A stretch of DNA of 20,305 nucleotides from a virus. The stretch is taken from IMG/VR virus record IMGVR_UViG_3300037507_003163, positions 1 to 20,305 of that record. The stretch is one strand, 5' to 3'. Below are positions 8,346-14,505 of this stretch, piece after piece. The notes beneath the pieces are model-generated. The model worked only from the letters and a program-made list of their open reading frames with translations. It made no database searches and was not told the DNA's origin. Position 1 is the stretch's first letter. Each line of letters starts with the position of its first letter. The position numbers and the translations under genes were made by a program.

Positions 8346-8728
8346 TGCGGGCCATCCTCGCGCTCGGCGATCACGATCGTCAGCGCGGTGCCACCAGGCC
8401 CGGTGTGCTCGTGCGTGCTCTTCTCGCGCCACTTGTCCGGGCGCCGCGCCTTCAACGTGGCCAGCAGCGCGACGACGTTGCCATCGCGCCCGAGGTCGAG
8501 CAGGTCGTCCTCGATATGGTCCGTGCCCTCGTCGATGGCCTCGGCCACCGCCGCGGCAAACTCCGGGTGTCGCTGCTTCTGGAAATAAAACGTCGATGTT
8601 TGGACCCCGCAGGCGCGACAAGCCCCGGCCACGGTCTTCCCGCTCCGGAGCTGGTCGAGCAGTTCCTGCTCCTTTTTCTTGGTCCACTGGCTCCAGTTGC
8701 CCTTACCCACACCGCCCCCAACCACCAC
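8342..8728 (-). CDS. Terminase small subunit (DNA-recognition)
   Basis: A 128-residue protein directly upstream of the large terminase. Residues about 12-50 (WSQWTKKKEQELLDQLRSGKTVAGACRACGVQTSTFYFQ, quoted in outline) form a helix-turn-helix of the kind used by small terminases to read pac or cos DNA. The rest is helical and acidic (IEDDLLDLG) with an ARRPDKWREK segment often seen in such proteins. Start is uncertain: GTG at 8728, or the internal GTG at 8710 behind a GGGGGCGG stretch. It adjoins the motif-rich non-coding region upstream, which makes that region a natural candidate for its binding site. Confidence 0.82.
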   Translation of the reverse strand: MVVGGGVGKGNWSQWTKKKEQELLDQLRSGKTVAGACRACGVQTSTFYFQKQRHPEFAAAVAEAIDEGTDHIEDDLLDLGRDGNVVALLATLKARRPDKWREKSTHEHTGPGGTALTIVIAEREDGPQ

Positions 8729-8798
8729 GCGGCGTTCCCCGTCTCCACCCTAGCACCGGCTGTCCAGTGCCCAGGGCGGAGCGGGGCCGTTGCTCTCG

Positions 8799-8821
8799 AG
8801 CATACCGAGGCCTGACAACCC
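8799..8821 (-). promoter_or_regulatory. Candidate late promoter with regulator-site element
   Basis: On the minus strand, GGGTTGTCAGG (8821-8811) is followed after 6 bp by TATGCT (8804-8799), a possible -10. The same 11-mer with a -10-like hexamer at the same 6-bp spacing lies in the promoter of the Cro-like gene at 19794-19816. No -35 match is visible here. The start would be about 65 nt upstream of the small terminase. The match could be chance. Confidence 0.3.
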
Positions 8822-8869
8822 CACCGCGCCCCGTCGGCTAGAGATGTGCGGATCGGCGCCGGGCGTGGC

Positions 8870-9965
8870 TTGCGTAGTCGCAAGGCACGGCTAGCCATGG
8901 CGAGACCCGGGCCGGGTAGTCGTGCGTCCTGACAAGAGCTGGCTAGTCGTCTGTGCTGTTCAGGTGCGAATGGCGGAGCGTAGATAAGTCGCGCGTCGAG
9001 CACGGACTGGCGTGGCGGTGACTAGTCGGATGCACCGGGCAGCGGGGGTCAGGATGCGTGCGGTGATGTGTTGGCAAGTCGGCAGCCAAGCGATGGCGCG
9101 CGGTGAGATGACCAGTCGCTGGCAATGGCAGGTTGGGAATTGGCTAGTCGCCACGAAGGGTCCTGGCTTGAAGTGCATAGTCGATCGCGTTGGACACGGC
9201 TGGTCCCGGGGATGAGTTGGCCCGTCGAGTGGCACGGCAAGTCTAGGCCAGTCGTTGGGAGAGACACGGCATGAGGCAGGTAGACATGACAAGTCGGCAG
9301 CAATGACCAGGCCAGGCGAGTCCTGTGCCGGCTGGGGAAGGCCCGTCGAGCGTTTCGTCAGTGATGCGTCCCCGTGGCGATATGGCCTGTCGAATGGCAC
9401 GAGCGGCAGTGAAAAGAACAGCTCCGGGTAGTCGGCATGCGCGGGTATGCAACGTCGCTTGTGGCGCCTGGTCGCGCAGGGATGTGTGACGTCGCTGGCG
9501 CCGCCTGGATGCGAGAGGCTATGGGACGGCTCGCATTGTCGCCTGCGTCGGCATGCGGTGATTGGCTACGGCAAGTCACGTGGCATGGCGAGGACGCGAT
9601 GCATGGGCGCGTATTGTCGCCTGCTGCTGGCATGCGTCGTGCTGGCGTGGCAAGTCACGTGGCACGGCCTGCGGGTCCTGCGGCGCACGGTCTCGGCATG
9701 GCCCGTCAGTAGTGGTGCCTTGGCGGGTGTCGCAACGACATGTCGGCATGATCAGGATGTGCCATGGCACGTGAGGTCGCAGGTCGGGTGTGGGGCTGGC
9801 CCGTGAAGTCAACAGTCAGGCGAGGAGGTGCAATGAAAAGTCGCTCGCATGGGCATGACCTGCGAAGACAAGTCGGCCGGGCGAGAATTGAGCAGTCTTG
9901 AATAGTCGGGCGGGACGTCGTGCGTTGGCGTGAATCGTCGATCGGCGTGAATCGCTGTGTGTCGA
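8870..9965 (+). repeat. Dispersed same-orientation short motif array (about TGRCNAGTCG)
   Basis: A short motif recurs about 30-40 times, nearly always in the same orientation. Clear copies end in AGTCG at 8876, 8918, 8945, 8987, 9024, 9077, 9114, 9146, 9179, 9250, 9292, 9430, 9839, 9871 and 9904. Variants are CGTCG/TGTCG/AGTCA/AGTCT (for example 9223, 9388, 9574, 9653). The bases before it favour TGGCTA, TGGCAA, TGACCA or TGGCCC. Hand-counted GTC-to-GTC steps from 8877 are 42, 27, 42, 37, 53, 37, 32, 33 and 44; from 9776 to 9937 they are 32, 32, 32, 33 and 32. The intervening DNA looks unrelated from copy to copy. Several copies sit in tiny hairpins (8869-8884; CCAG-TCG-CTGG near 9113-9123). 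Confidence 0.65.
9535..9691 (+). repeat. Two diverged tandem units of about 78 bp
   Basis: ATTGTCGCCTGC occurs at 9535-9546 and 9613-9624 (78 bp apart). GGCAAGTCACGTGGCATGGC at 9570-9589 recurs with one change at 9649-9668 (79 bp apart), and GGCATGCG follows the first element in both units. The units therefore arose by tandem duplication, each carrying two of the array motifs. Confidence 0.7.
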
Positions 9966-9966
9966 A

Positions 9967-9998
9967 GGCCGGCGGCGACGCATCGCGCCCCGCCGGCC
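9967..9998 (-). terminator. Strong GC hairpin after the early block
   Basis: Perfect 9-bp arms GGCCGGCGG (9967-9975) and CCGCCGGCC (9990-9998) enclose a loop that can pair further (GCGA/TCGC). It starts 18 bp after the stop at 10017. No U-tract follows on the minus strand, so it may stop or slow early transcription, or protect its 3' end, before the motif array. Confidence 0.6.
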
Positions 9999-10016
9999 AG
10001 ACAATCTCCGCCTCGA

Positions 10017-10775
10017 CTAGATCTTCTGGAACACCATCACCTTGAACTGCCCGTGGCTCTGCGAGCGCAGCGCCCCCAGCCCCGAGTACTGCAGATACGT
10101 CAGCAGCAGCTTCCACTGCTCCTGCTCAATCCGCTCCTTCCCCGTCTGCGGGTCCACCAGGCTCTTCAGCACGAACGTGATCCGCGGCTGCTCCACGTAG
10201 TCATACTGCGTCAGCGTGCTCCGGCTCCCGCTCGGCCCGCTCACCACGCCGTGCTGCGTCCACGTCCCGTCCGGCTCCGTCCGCCCCAGGTGGATGCGCT
10301 GCCCCTCGACGAAGATCCACTCGCTCAGCGCGTTCTTCGGCCCCTTCTTCGTCTTCCCCCACCGCTCGCCGGCGAAGAGCACCGAGGTGGCCTCCTTGAA
10401 GCCCGCCTTCACCTGCCGCGACTCGATGTACAGCCCGCTGGCGTCGCGCTTGAACGTGTTGCCGTGCCGCTCGGCCCCCACCTTCTCCGAGACCGCGATG
10501 ATCTCGTCGAGCGTCGCCTCTTCCGGCGTGTCCACCCCGATCTCGCCGAGCGTCCGCCGCACCATCGCCGCGAGCTCCGCGTCCTCGTCCACGCCCGCCC
10601 GCGCCCGGATCCAGCCGGCGATCAGGTCCGCCTTCTGCGGCGTGCCCCCCATCAGCTTGTCCGTGAACTGGCACTCCACCCGGTAGCGGATGAAGAGCTC
10701 CTCGTCCAGCGCGTCGAAGATCCCGTGGATCTCGTCCGGGTTCAAGAGCTGCGGCTTCTGCATCGTCGTGCTCAT
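10017..10775 (-). CDS. Unrecognised phage protein with RAMP-like (Cas7/Cas6-type) features
   Basis: A 252-residue protein; ATG at 10775 with GGGAGAGGAA 6 bp upstream. I do not recognise a named family. Three features recall RAMP proteins of CRISPR systems: a first strand ending in a glycine pair (YRVECQFTDKLMGGTP, 31-46); a middle segment YIESRQVKAGFKEA (116-129), laid out like the PGSS-x-KGALR motif of Csm3/Cmr4; and a C-terminal glycine-rich loop SGLGALRSQSHGQF (231-244) followed by a final strand. The order strand, helical insert, middle motif and G-rich loop near the end also fits. It ends the early block and directly adjoins the motif array. The RAMP link is inference from short motifs; it could be an unrelated beta-rich protein. 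Confidence 0.7.
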   Translation of the reverse strand: MSTTMQKPQLLNPDEIHGIFDALDEELFIRYRVECQFTDKLMGGTPQKADLIAGWIRARAGVDEDAELAAMVRRTLGEIGVDTPEEATLDEIIAVSEKVGAERHGNTFKRDASGLYIESRQVKAGFKEATSVLFAGERWGKTKKGPKNALSEWIFVEGQRIHLGRTEPDGTWTQHGVVSGPSGSRSTLTQYDYVEQPRITFVLKSLVDPQTGKERIEQEQWKLLLTYLQYSGLGALRSQSHGQFKVMVFQKI

Positions 10776-10796
10776 GGTCGTTCCTCTCCCTGTCAG

Positions 10797-11396
10797 CTAC
10801 GCCAGCGCCCGAATCGGCGTCGGCTTCGGCTCCAGCTCGTCGTCGAGCCGCTCGAGATCCTGCTCGGTCATCACCTCCCGCGCCCGTTGCCCCGGCGCCA
10901 GCTGATCAGCCACCCGGCGACACAACGTCGCCCGCTTCTTGGCCTCCGCGCTCTCGTGGTCCCGGATCGTCGCCGCCGCCAGCAGCTGCTCCTTCGTCAT
11001 GTTCAGCAGCCGCATCGGCACGCCGTTCTCCGGGTGTCGCTCCATCCACCGCGCCCACGGCTTCTCATCGTTGCGCACCAACTCCACCAGGCGCTGGCGC
11101 CGCGCCGCCGTCAACCGCGTTCGCTCGTTCCCTTGGTGCTCGTCGATCTCCACCGCCACCTCGACCTTCTCGTTCGGCAGCGGCAGCACCGGCACCGCCC
11201 GTGGCTGGTGCCCGGTCATCGCCTCGATCGCGAAGAACTTCCACGCGTCGAACACGAACTCCTGGATGAACTGCCCGTCCGGCCCGAACGAGCGCATCGC
11301 CTCGTCCACCACCCGGTCGAGGCTCGCACCGTCCACCTCGAACTTCCGGTACGCCCACCCCACGAACTCCTCGATTCGCTTGAACTCGTGGCTCAC
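10797..11396 (-). CDS. Hypothetical helical phage protein
   Basis: A 199-residue protein. The GTG at 11396 overlaps the RusA stop (GTGA); open frame before it lies in the RusA gene. Mostly helical and charged: an aromatic first half (EFVGWAYRKFEV, FVFDAWKFFAIEAM), a basic middle (RTRLTAARRQRLVELVR, WARWMERHPENG at about 113-124), then a long helix (RDHESAEAKKRATLCRRVAD) and an acidic tail. The basic helices would suit nucleic-acid binding, but no motif identifies a family. Its place between RusA and the RAMP-like gene suggests a DNA metabolism role at most. Confidence 0.7.
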   Translation of the reverse strand: MSHEFKRIEEFVGWAYRKFEVDGASLDRVVDEAMRSFGPDGQFIQEFVFDAWKFFAIEAMTGHQPRAVPVLPLPNEKVEVAVEIDEHQGNERTRLTAARRQRLVELVRNDEKPWARWMERHPENGVPMRLLNMTKEQLLAAATIRDHESAEAKKRATLCRRVADQLAPGQRAREVMTEQDLERLDDELEPKPTPIRALA

Positions 11397-11788
11397 AGGT
11401 CCTGCTCCTCCGGCCAGAGCGTCACTACCGTCACGCCCCGCCGCGTCACCCGATCGATCTCGACTCCGCGCACCCGGAATCGCCGATCGTCCACCCCCAG
11501 CGCCTGCGCCACCCCATCGAGCAGCGCCTTCGCCGAAGCCAGCGTGTTGTCTTCGTCGATCGTCCCCCGTCTCCCCGGCTCCCACGACACCGTCAGCCGG
11601 TAGCAAATCCGCCGCGCCTTCGCCAGCGCGTCCCGCCCGAGCGGGTCAGCCAGGAGCACTTCCCTCGTTGCCAGCGCCGCCGCCTGGTGCAGCGAGCGCG
11701 CCGCCTTCGCCTTGCGCGAGAAGTGCACCCGCGCATTCGGCGAGCACTCCCGCGGCGGCGTCATCGGCACCACCACCTCGATCACCAT
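11393..11788 (-). CDS. RusA-family Holliday junction resolvase
   Basis: A 131-residue protein, usual RusA length. It opens with a beta strand and VPMTPPRECSPNARVHFSRK (positions 7-26), the SPN-x-R-x-H/W-x-x-K signature. The catalytic aspartate region is DEDNTLASAKALLDG (about 78-92), matching D-x-D-N-x-x-K-x-x-x-D, and VDDRRF follows at about 99-104, supplying the second acidic pair. RusA enzymes are dimeric, Mg2+-dependent and cut four-way junctions, here probably to resolve recombination or replication intermediates before packaging. The gene overlaps its neighbours by 1-4 nt. Confidence 0.85.
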   Translation of the reverse strand: MVIEVVVPMTPPRECSPNARVHFSRKAKAARSLHQAAALATREVLLADPLGRDALAKARRICYRLTVSWEPGRRGTIDEDNTLASAKALLDGVAQALGVDDRRFRVRGVEIDRVTRRGVTVVTLWPEEQDL

Positions 11789-12000
11789 CAGCCGCGCAGC
11801 CGATACGGCACGCCGTCGTCATCGAGCGCCCAGCGCGTGTAGTTGCCCGCAACAGCATCGTCCGCGCTCGTCGCCTCGCCCCGCTCCTGGCACGCTTGGC
11901 ACCAGTACGCCCGGCACCGTCGCGCCGTTCGCGCCGCATCCTCCAGAAACGCGCTGTCCGGCAACGACCTCGCGCACGAGTAGCACCGCAACGTCTGCAT
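11788..12000 (-). CDS. Small zinc-ribbon protein
   Basis: A 70-residue protein with two CxxC pairs, C6-C9 (RCYSCARSLP) and C34-C37 (WCQACQER), typical of a small zinc ribbon. The remainder is acidic and ends DDDGVPYRLRG. The ATG at 12000 shares bases with the preceding TGA (TGATG); a GTG one codon earlier is possible. Such proteins are common in phage early regions and may bind DNA, RNA or protein; no specific function can be given. Confidence 0.65.
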   Translation of the reverse strand: MQTLRCYSCARSLPDSAFLEDAARTARRCRAYWCQACQERGEATSADDAVAGNYTRWALDDDGVPYRLRG

Positions 12001-12260
12001 CACCGAGGCATCCCCTCCCTGACCTGAACCTCGCGAAGTAAGATCCTAATTGGCAAGAGATAGGCTTCGGCCAGCGCTCTTTGGACTTCTTCGGTGCCGT
12101 TGCGATAGGTCGCGGCGCTGGCGTTCATCAGATCAATAACCTTCTGGGCGGTGGTCACGATCTCCCACGCTTCAGGGCATGCCTTCAGCCGATCAACGTC
12201 AGCGCGAACAAGAAACGCCGGCCAAACACCCGGGTAATGCTCGAACTTGAGATTGCTCAC
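12000..12260 (-). CDS. Hypothetical 86-aa protein, lower-GC gene
   Basis: The GTG at 12260 overlaps the stop of the next upstream gene (GTGA). The protein reads MSNLKFEHYPGVWPAFLVR at the start and then forms helices (ACPEAWEIVTTAQKVIDLMN, EVQRALAEAYLLPIRILLREV). It shows no recognisable motif. Its DNA is clearly less GC-rich at wobble positions than its neighbours, which suggests recent acquisition from a different background. Confidence 0.6.
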   Translation of the reverse strand: MSNLKFEHYPGVWPAFLVRADVDRLKACPEAWEIVTTAQKVIDLMNASAATYRNGTEEVQRALAEAYLLPIRILLREVQVREGMPR

Positions 12261-12598
12261 ACCCGCTCCTCCCACACCGTCACCACATGCCGGAGCGCCA
12301 CCCAGAACGCCATGCCGTGCTTCGTGTCTTCCACCTCGACCCAGTCGCCGCGCACCCGGCACATCCGGAACTCGAACTGGTTGTTGCCGACGGCGATCAG
12401 CCGCACCTTGACCCGCTCCCGGTCCTCGTTGTCCGCATGCAAGTGCGCGTCGATCACCGGCGCCGGCCACTGCTGGCAGAAGTAGCAGAGCCCTGCAAAC
12501 ACCTCTTCCGGAGCCAGATCCACCCCGCACACCGGGCACGGAGGTGACACCACCGGCAGCCTCCCCGTCGTCACGTACTCGCCCCTCGCCTCAGTCAC
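12257..12598 (-). CDS. Zinc-finger hypothetical protein
   Basis: A 113-residue protein with a four-cysteine zinc-binding head, C21-C24 (PCPVCG) and C38-C41 (LCYFCQQWP), followed by a beta-rich domain (VKVRLIAVGNNQFEFRMCRV, WVEVEDTKHGMAFWVALRHVV). The GTG start overlaps the upstream TGA. It could be a nucleic-acid or protein-binding accessory factor. The family is not recognised. Confidence 0.6.
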   Translation of the reverse strand: MTEARGEYVTTGRLPVVSPPCPVCGVDLAPEEVFAGLCYFCQQWPAPVIDAHLHADNEDRERVKVRLIAVGNNQFEFRMCRVRGDWVEVEDTKHGMAFWVALRHVVTVWEERV

Positions 12599-12792
12599 TG
12601 CGCCACCTCCTCAGCGAGCGCCAGCAACGCGTACGCCAGCCGCCGCGCGCTCGGCGCATCGATCTCCATCGGGATCGCCAGCACCTCGCGCTCGTCCTCG
12701 ATCTGCACCCGCACCAGCTCGCCGCCCTCCGCCAGGGCGACGCTCAACCGCAGGTCCTCCCACTCGTGGTGAATCGCAAACCGCTCGCTCAT
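12595..12792 (-). CDS. Hypothetical 65-aa protein
   Basis: ATG at 12792 overlaps the previous stop (ATGA). The small protein is a beta hairpin followed by one helix: strands WEDLRLSVALAEGGELVRVQIE and VLAIPMEID, then helix SARRLAYALLALAEEVA. This layout resembles the 73-aa protein at 18207-18428, which also ends in an 'A-LA-ALAEVLRKAA'-type helix, so the two may be distant relatives. No function is evident. Confidence 0.6.
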   Translation of the reverse strand: MSERFAIHHEWEDLRLSVALAEGGELVRVQIEDEREVLAIPMEIDAPSARRLAYALLALAEEVAQ

Positions 12793-12959
12793 GCCAACTC
12801 CCTCCGCAACCGCTCGATCCGCGCGTCCACCGACTGGTACTCGCGGATCGCCGCCTCGTACTCCCGCTGCCCGCCCGGCACCAGCGGGTTCCGCTCCAGG
12901 AACCGGATCAACTCGTCCAACCGCACCAGCCGCGCCTCCAGCTTCACCAGCTCGATCAC
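12789..12959 (-). CDS. Small coiled-coil protein (56 aa)
   Basis: A 56-residue frame closing the gap between its neighbours exactly: the GTG start at 12959 overlaps the upstream TGA (GTGA), and its TGA overlaps the next ATG (ATGA). The sequence is two amphipathic helices, MIELVKLEARLVRLDELIRF and YEAAIREYQSVDARIERLRR, separated by NPLVPGGQ, with leucine/isoleucine heptad spacing that suggests a helical hairpin or coiled coil. The perfect coupling at both ends is the best argument that it is real. Confidence 0.7.
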   Translation of the reverse strand: MIELVKLEARLVRLDELIRFLERNPLVPGGQREYEAAIREYQSVDARIERLRRELA

Positions 12960-14497
12960 CGCTCTACCTCAGGCTCGCCATCAACCCACCCGGTATCAAT
13001 CCCGTGCTCCGTTGTCACCTCGTCAAATCCGGGGTACTCCCGCCACCGATTGACAAAGTTCGGCTTCAGGTACACCTTGCAGCCCGCGTCGCGCGCCTGA
13101 CGCAACAGATGCTCAAACCACTCGATCGGCGGGTTGAACTCCGGCGTCTGCGTCGACTTCGACGACCCGCCCACCACCACCCAGTCGAACATCTCAAGCG
13201 ACGAAAAGGTCAGCCGTTCAAGCATCGGCTCGCAGCTCAGCCACTTCACGCCCGCCCGCACATCGCGGAACGACTTCTCGGCAATCTCGACCCGGAACTG
13301 CTTGTCGACCGTCGTGCCGACCCACGCGTTGTCCGGCCATTCCTGCTGCGACAACCGGCGCGGGAACTTGGTCAGAAACAGGAAGTTCCACTGCGGATTG
13401 CCGCGCACCTCGGCGAGCACGGCATCGATCCACTCCTGCGGCACCCACTTGCCAAACAGGTCGGCCATGGAGCAGACGAAGACGTTCTTTTCGCCGAGGT
13501 TGGTCGCAGCTGCGGCCGGCACCTTCATGTGGCGCGCGGCATGCAGGCGGCCAGGCACGATCGCCGGCACAAAACCCTGCGGGTAGAAGCGCGCCGCGAT
13601 GTCCCGCGCGTAGCAGTAGGGGCAGTTGTGCAGGCAGCCAGTGACCGGGTTCCACGTCCACAGCGCCCACTCGACGTTGTCGTTGGTCCGGTTGAACTGG
13701 GCAGCCGCTTCGGCCGGCGCCGCGGTCAGCAGCTGGTGACGCTGCCGATCGTCGAGCGCGGTCCACTCGGCGATCGTGTAGGCGCCGCGAACGGCCGCGC
13801 CGCCGACCTCGTCGATCGTGTACCGCTTGGTCTCCGGCAGCGCCTGCTGTGGCGTCGGCTTGACCGGCGGCTCGAACGTCGTCGCAGCCTCGACGGCGAT
13901 CCGCTTGTTCTCGCGCACCTGGTCGTAGGCCGCCCGGATCGACGTCTCGCCGCGAGCCACCAGCTCAACCAGCTCCGGCTCGTCGGCAATCGCCACGATG
14001 CGCTCGATTTGAGCCTTAGATACCCCTACTACTTCGGCAACTTCTTGAGCCGTGTTCTTGCGATCAAAAACCTCCATGGAGGTTTTTGATTCTTGACTCT
14101 TGCGATCTCCGCCGCGTTGCCGCTTCATGCGCGCATAAATGTCCGGCACCAGCGTGACTAGCCGCGCCGGGTCAATGTTGCGCCGGTTCTTCTGTCGCTG
14201 GATCGCGTAAAGCACCGCGTCGTCTTCGTCGGCAAACTCGGTCTTGGCGACGTAGACCTGATCGAGGCCGGCCGCCTTCGCCGCCGCCAGGCGCGTGTGC
14301 CCGTCGACCACCACGTCGCGGCCGTGCCACAGCACGATCGGCTCGGCGCGGTCGTACCCGTGCTCACGCATCGCCTCGGCGATCGCGTCGACCGTCAACG
14401 CGTGCACCGGCCAAATGTCAGCAAGCACCGGATCGGTCTTGACATTGTCGATGTGCACCCAGCTTATCGTGATTGTTTGTCGCGTCGTATCTGCCAT
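12956..14497 (-). CDS. ParB-like nuclease/DNA-binding domain fused to DUF5131 (phage Gp37/Gp68) radical-SAM-like protein
   Basis: A 513-residue protein; ATG at 14497 with GAGGTG upstream. Residues 1-100 are ParB/Srx-like, with DVVVDGHTRLAAAKAAGL (61-78) at the GxxR box. A basic GGDRKS stretch (129-134) and a helix-turn-helix (about 147-167, TAQEVAEVVGVSKAQIERI) follow. Residues 275-500 are the Gp37/Gp68 family with a three-cysteine motif C288-x3-C292-x2-C295 (CLHNCPYC), as in radical-SAM iron-sulfur enzymes. FLFLTKFPRRL and VGGSSKSTQTPEFNP are family-like later segments. The substrate is unknown. The TcmP partner is encoded nearby, as usual for this family. The fusion with a ParB/HTH part suggests DNA-targeted action. 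Lower GC than the late genes. Confidence 0.88.
   Translation of the reverse strand: MADTTRQTITISWVHIDNVKTDPVLADIWPVHALTVDAIAEAMREHGYDRAEPIVLWHGRDVVVDGHTRLAAAKAAGLDQVYVAKTEFADEDDAVLYAIQRQKNRRNIDPARLVTLVPDIYARMKRQRGGDRKSQESKTSMEVFDRKNTAQEVAEVVGVSKAQIERIVAIADEPELVELVARGETSIRAAYDQVRENKRIAVEAATTFEPPVKPTPQQALPETKRYTIDEVGGAAVRGAYTIAEWTALDDRQRHQLLTAAPAEAAAQFNRTNDNVEWALWTWNPVTGCLHNCPYCYARDIAARFYPQGFVPAIVPGRLHAARHMKVPAAAATNLGEKNVFVCSMADLFGKWVPQEWIDAVLAEVRGNPQWNFLFLTKFPRRLSQQEWPDNAWVGTTVDKQFRVEIAEKSFRDVRAGVKWLSCEPMLERLTFSSLEMFDWVVVGGSSKSTQTPEFNPPIEWFEHLLRQARDAGCKVYLKPNFVNRWREYPGFDEVTTEHGIDTGWVDGEPEVER
14063..14090. promoter_or_regulatory. 28-bp perfect palindrome inside the ParB-DUF5131 gene
   Basis: The half-site ATCAAAAACCTCCA (14063-14076) is followed directly by its exact reverse complement (14077-14090). 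It lies in codons 138-147, just upstream of the HTH-coding part, in a locally AT-rich stretch. A 14-bp perfect arm is far beyond chance for 20 kb. It could be a parS-like or operator site for the encoded ParB/HTH protein, or an RNA hairpin. Confidence 0.7.
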
Positions 14498-14505
14498 CAC
14501 GCACC

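Larger units (their letters stand above)
8729..10016. other. Long region without convincing genes between early and late blocks
   Basis: About 1.29 kb. Open frames exist on both strands, but none has a good ribosome site, domain-like sequence or the codon bias of neighbours; the proteins are rich in His, Thr, Ser, Arg and Pro and change frame repeatedly. The + strand is visibly G-rich. Contents: a possible late promoter (8799-8821), a dispersed motif array (about 8870-9965), a pair of ~78-bp diverged units (9535-9691) and a strong hairpin (9967-9998). I see no tRNA and no CRISPR repeat. Confidence 0.7.

Noticed and set aside
8889-8896. GGCTAGCC palindrome as a regulatory site
   Set aside because: An 8-bp palindrome is expected often by chance in 20 kb, and no spacing or partner site supports it.
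8943-9812. Several open frames on both strands in the motif region (for example 8960-9400 minus, 9447-9806 plus)
   Set aside because: No ribosome sites, no domain-like sequence, His/Ser/Thr/Pro/Arg-rich translations, and a base pattern unlike neighbouring genes.
8870-9965. CRISPR array
   Set aside because: The repeated part is only about 5-10 nt and degenerate, spacing varies from under 20 to over 50 bp, and no Cas1/Cas2 or typical 24-37-nt repeat is present.
8870-9965. Box C/D-like guide array of the TIGR type
   Set aside because: I see no Nop5-like Tas protein in the window and no regular alternation of C/D-like boxes with short spacers; the motif here is a single GTCG-centred word.
9957-11603. 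Long plus-strand frame opposite the RAMP-like, helical and RusA genes
   Set aside because: An antisense shadow typical of GC-rich coding DNA; product is Arg/Leu/His/Pro-rich, and the minus-strand genes have ribosome sites and family motifs.
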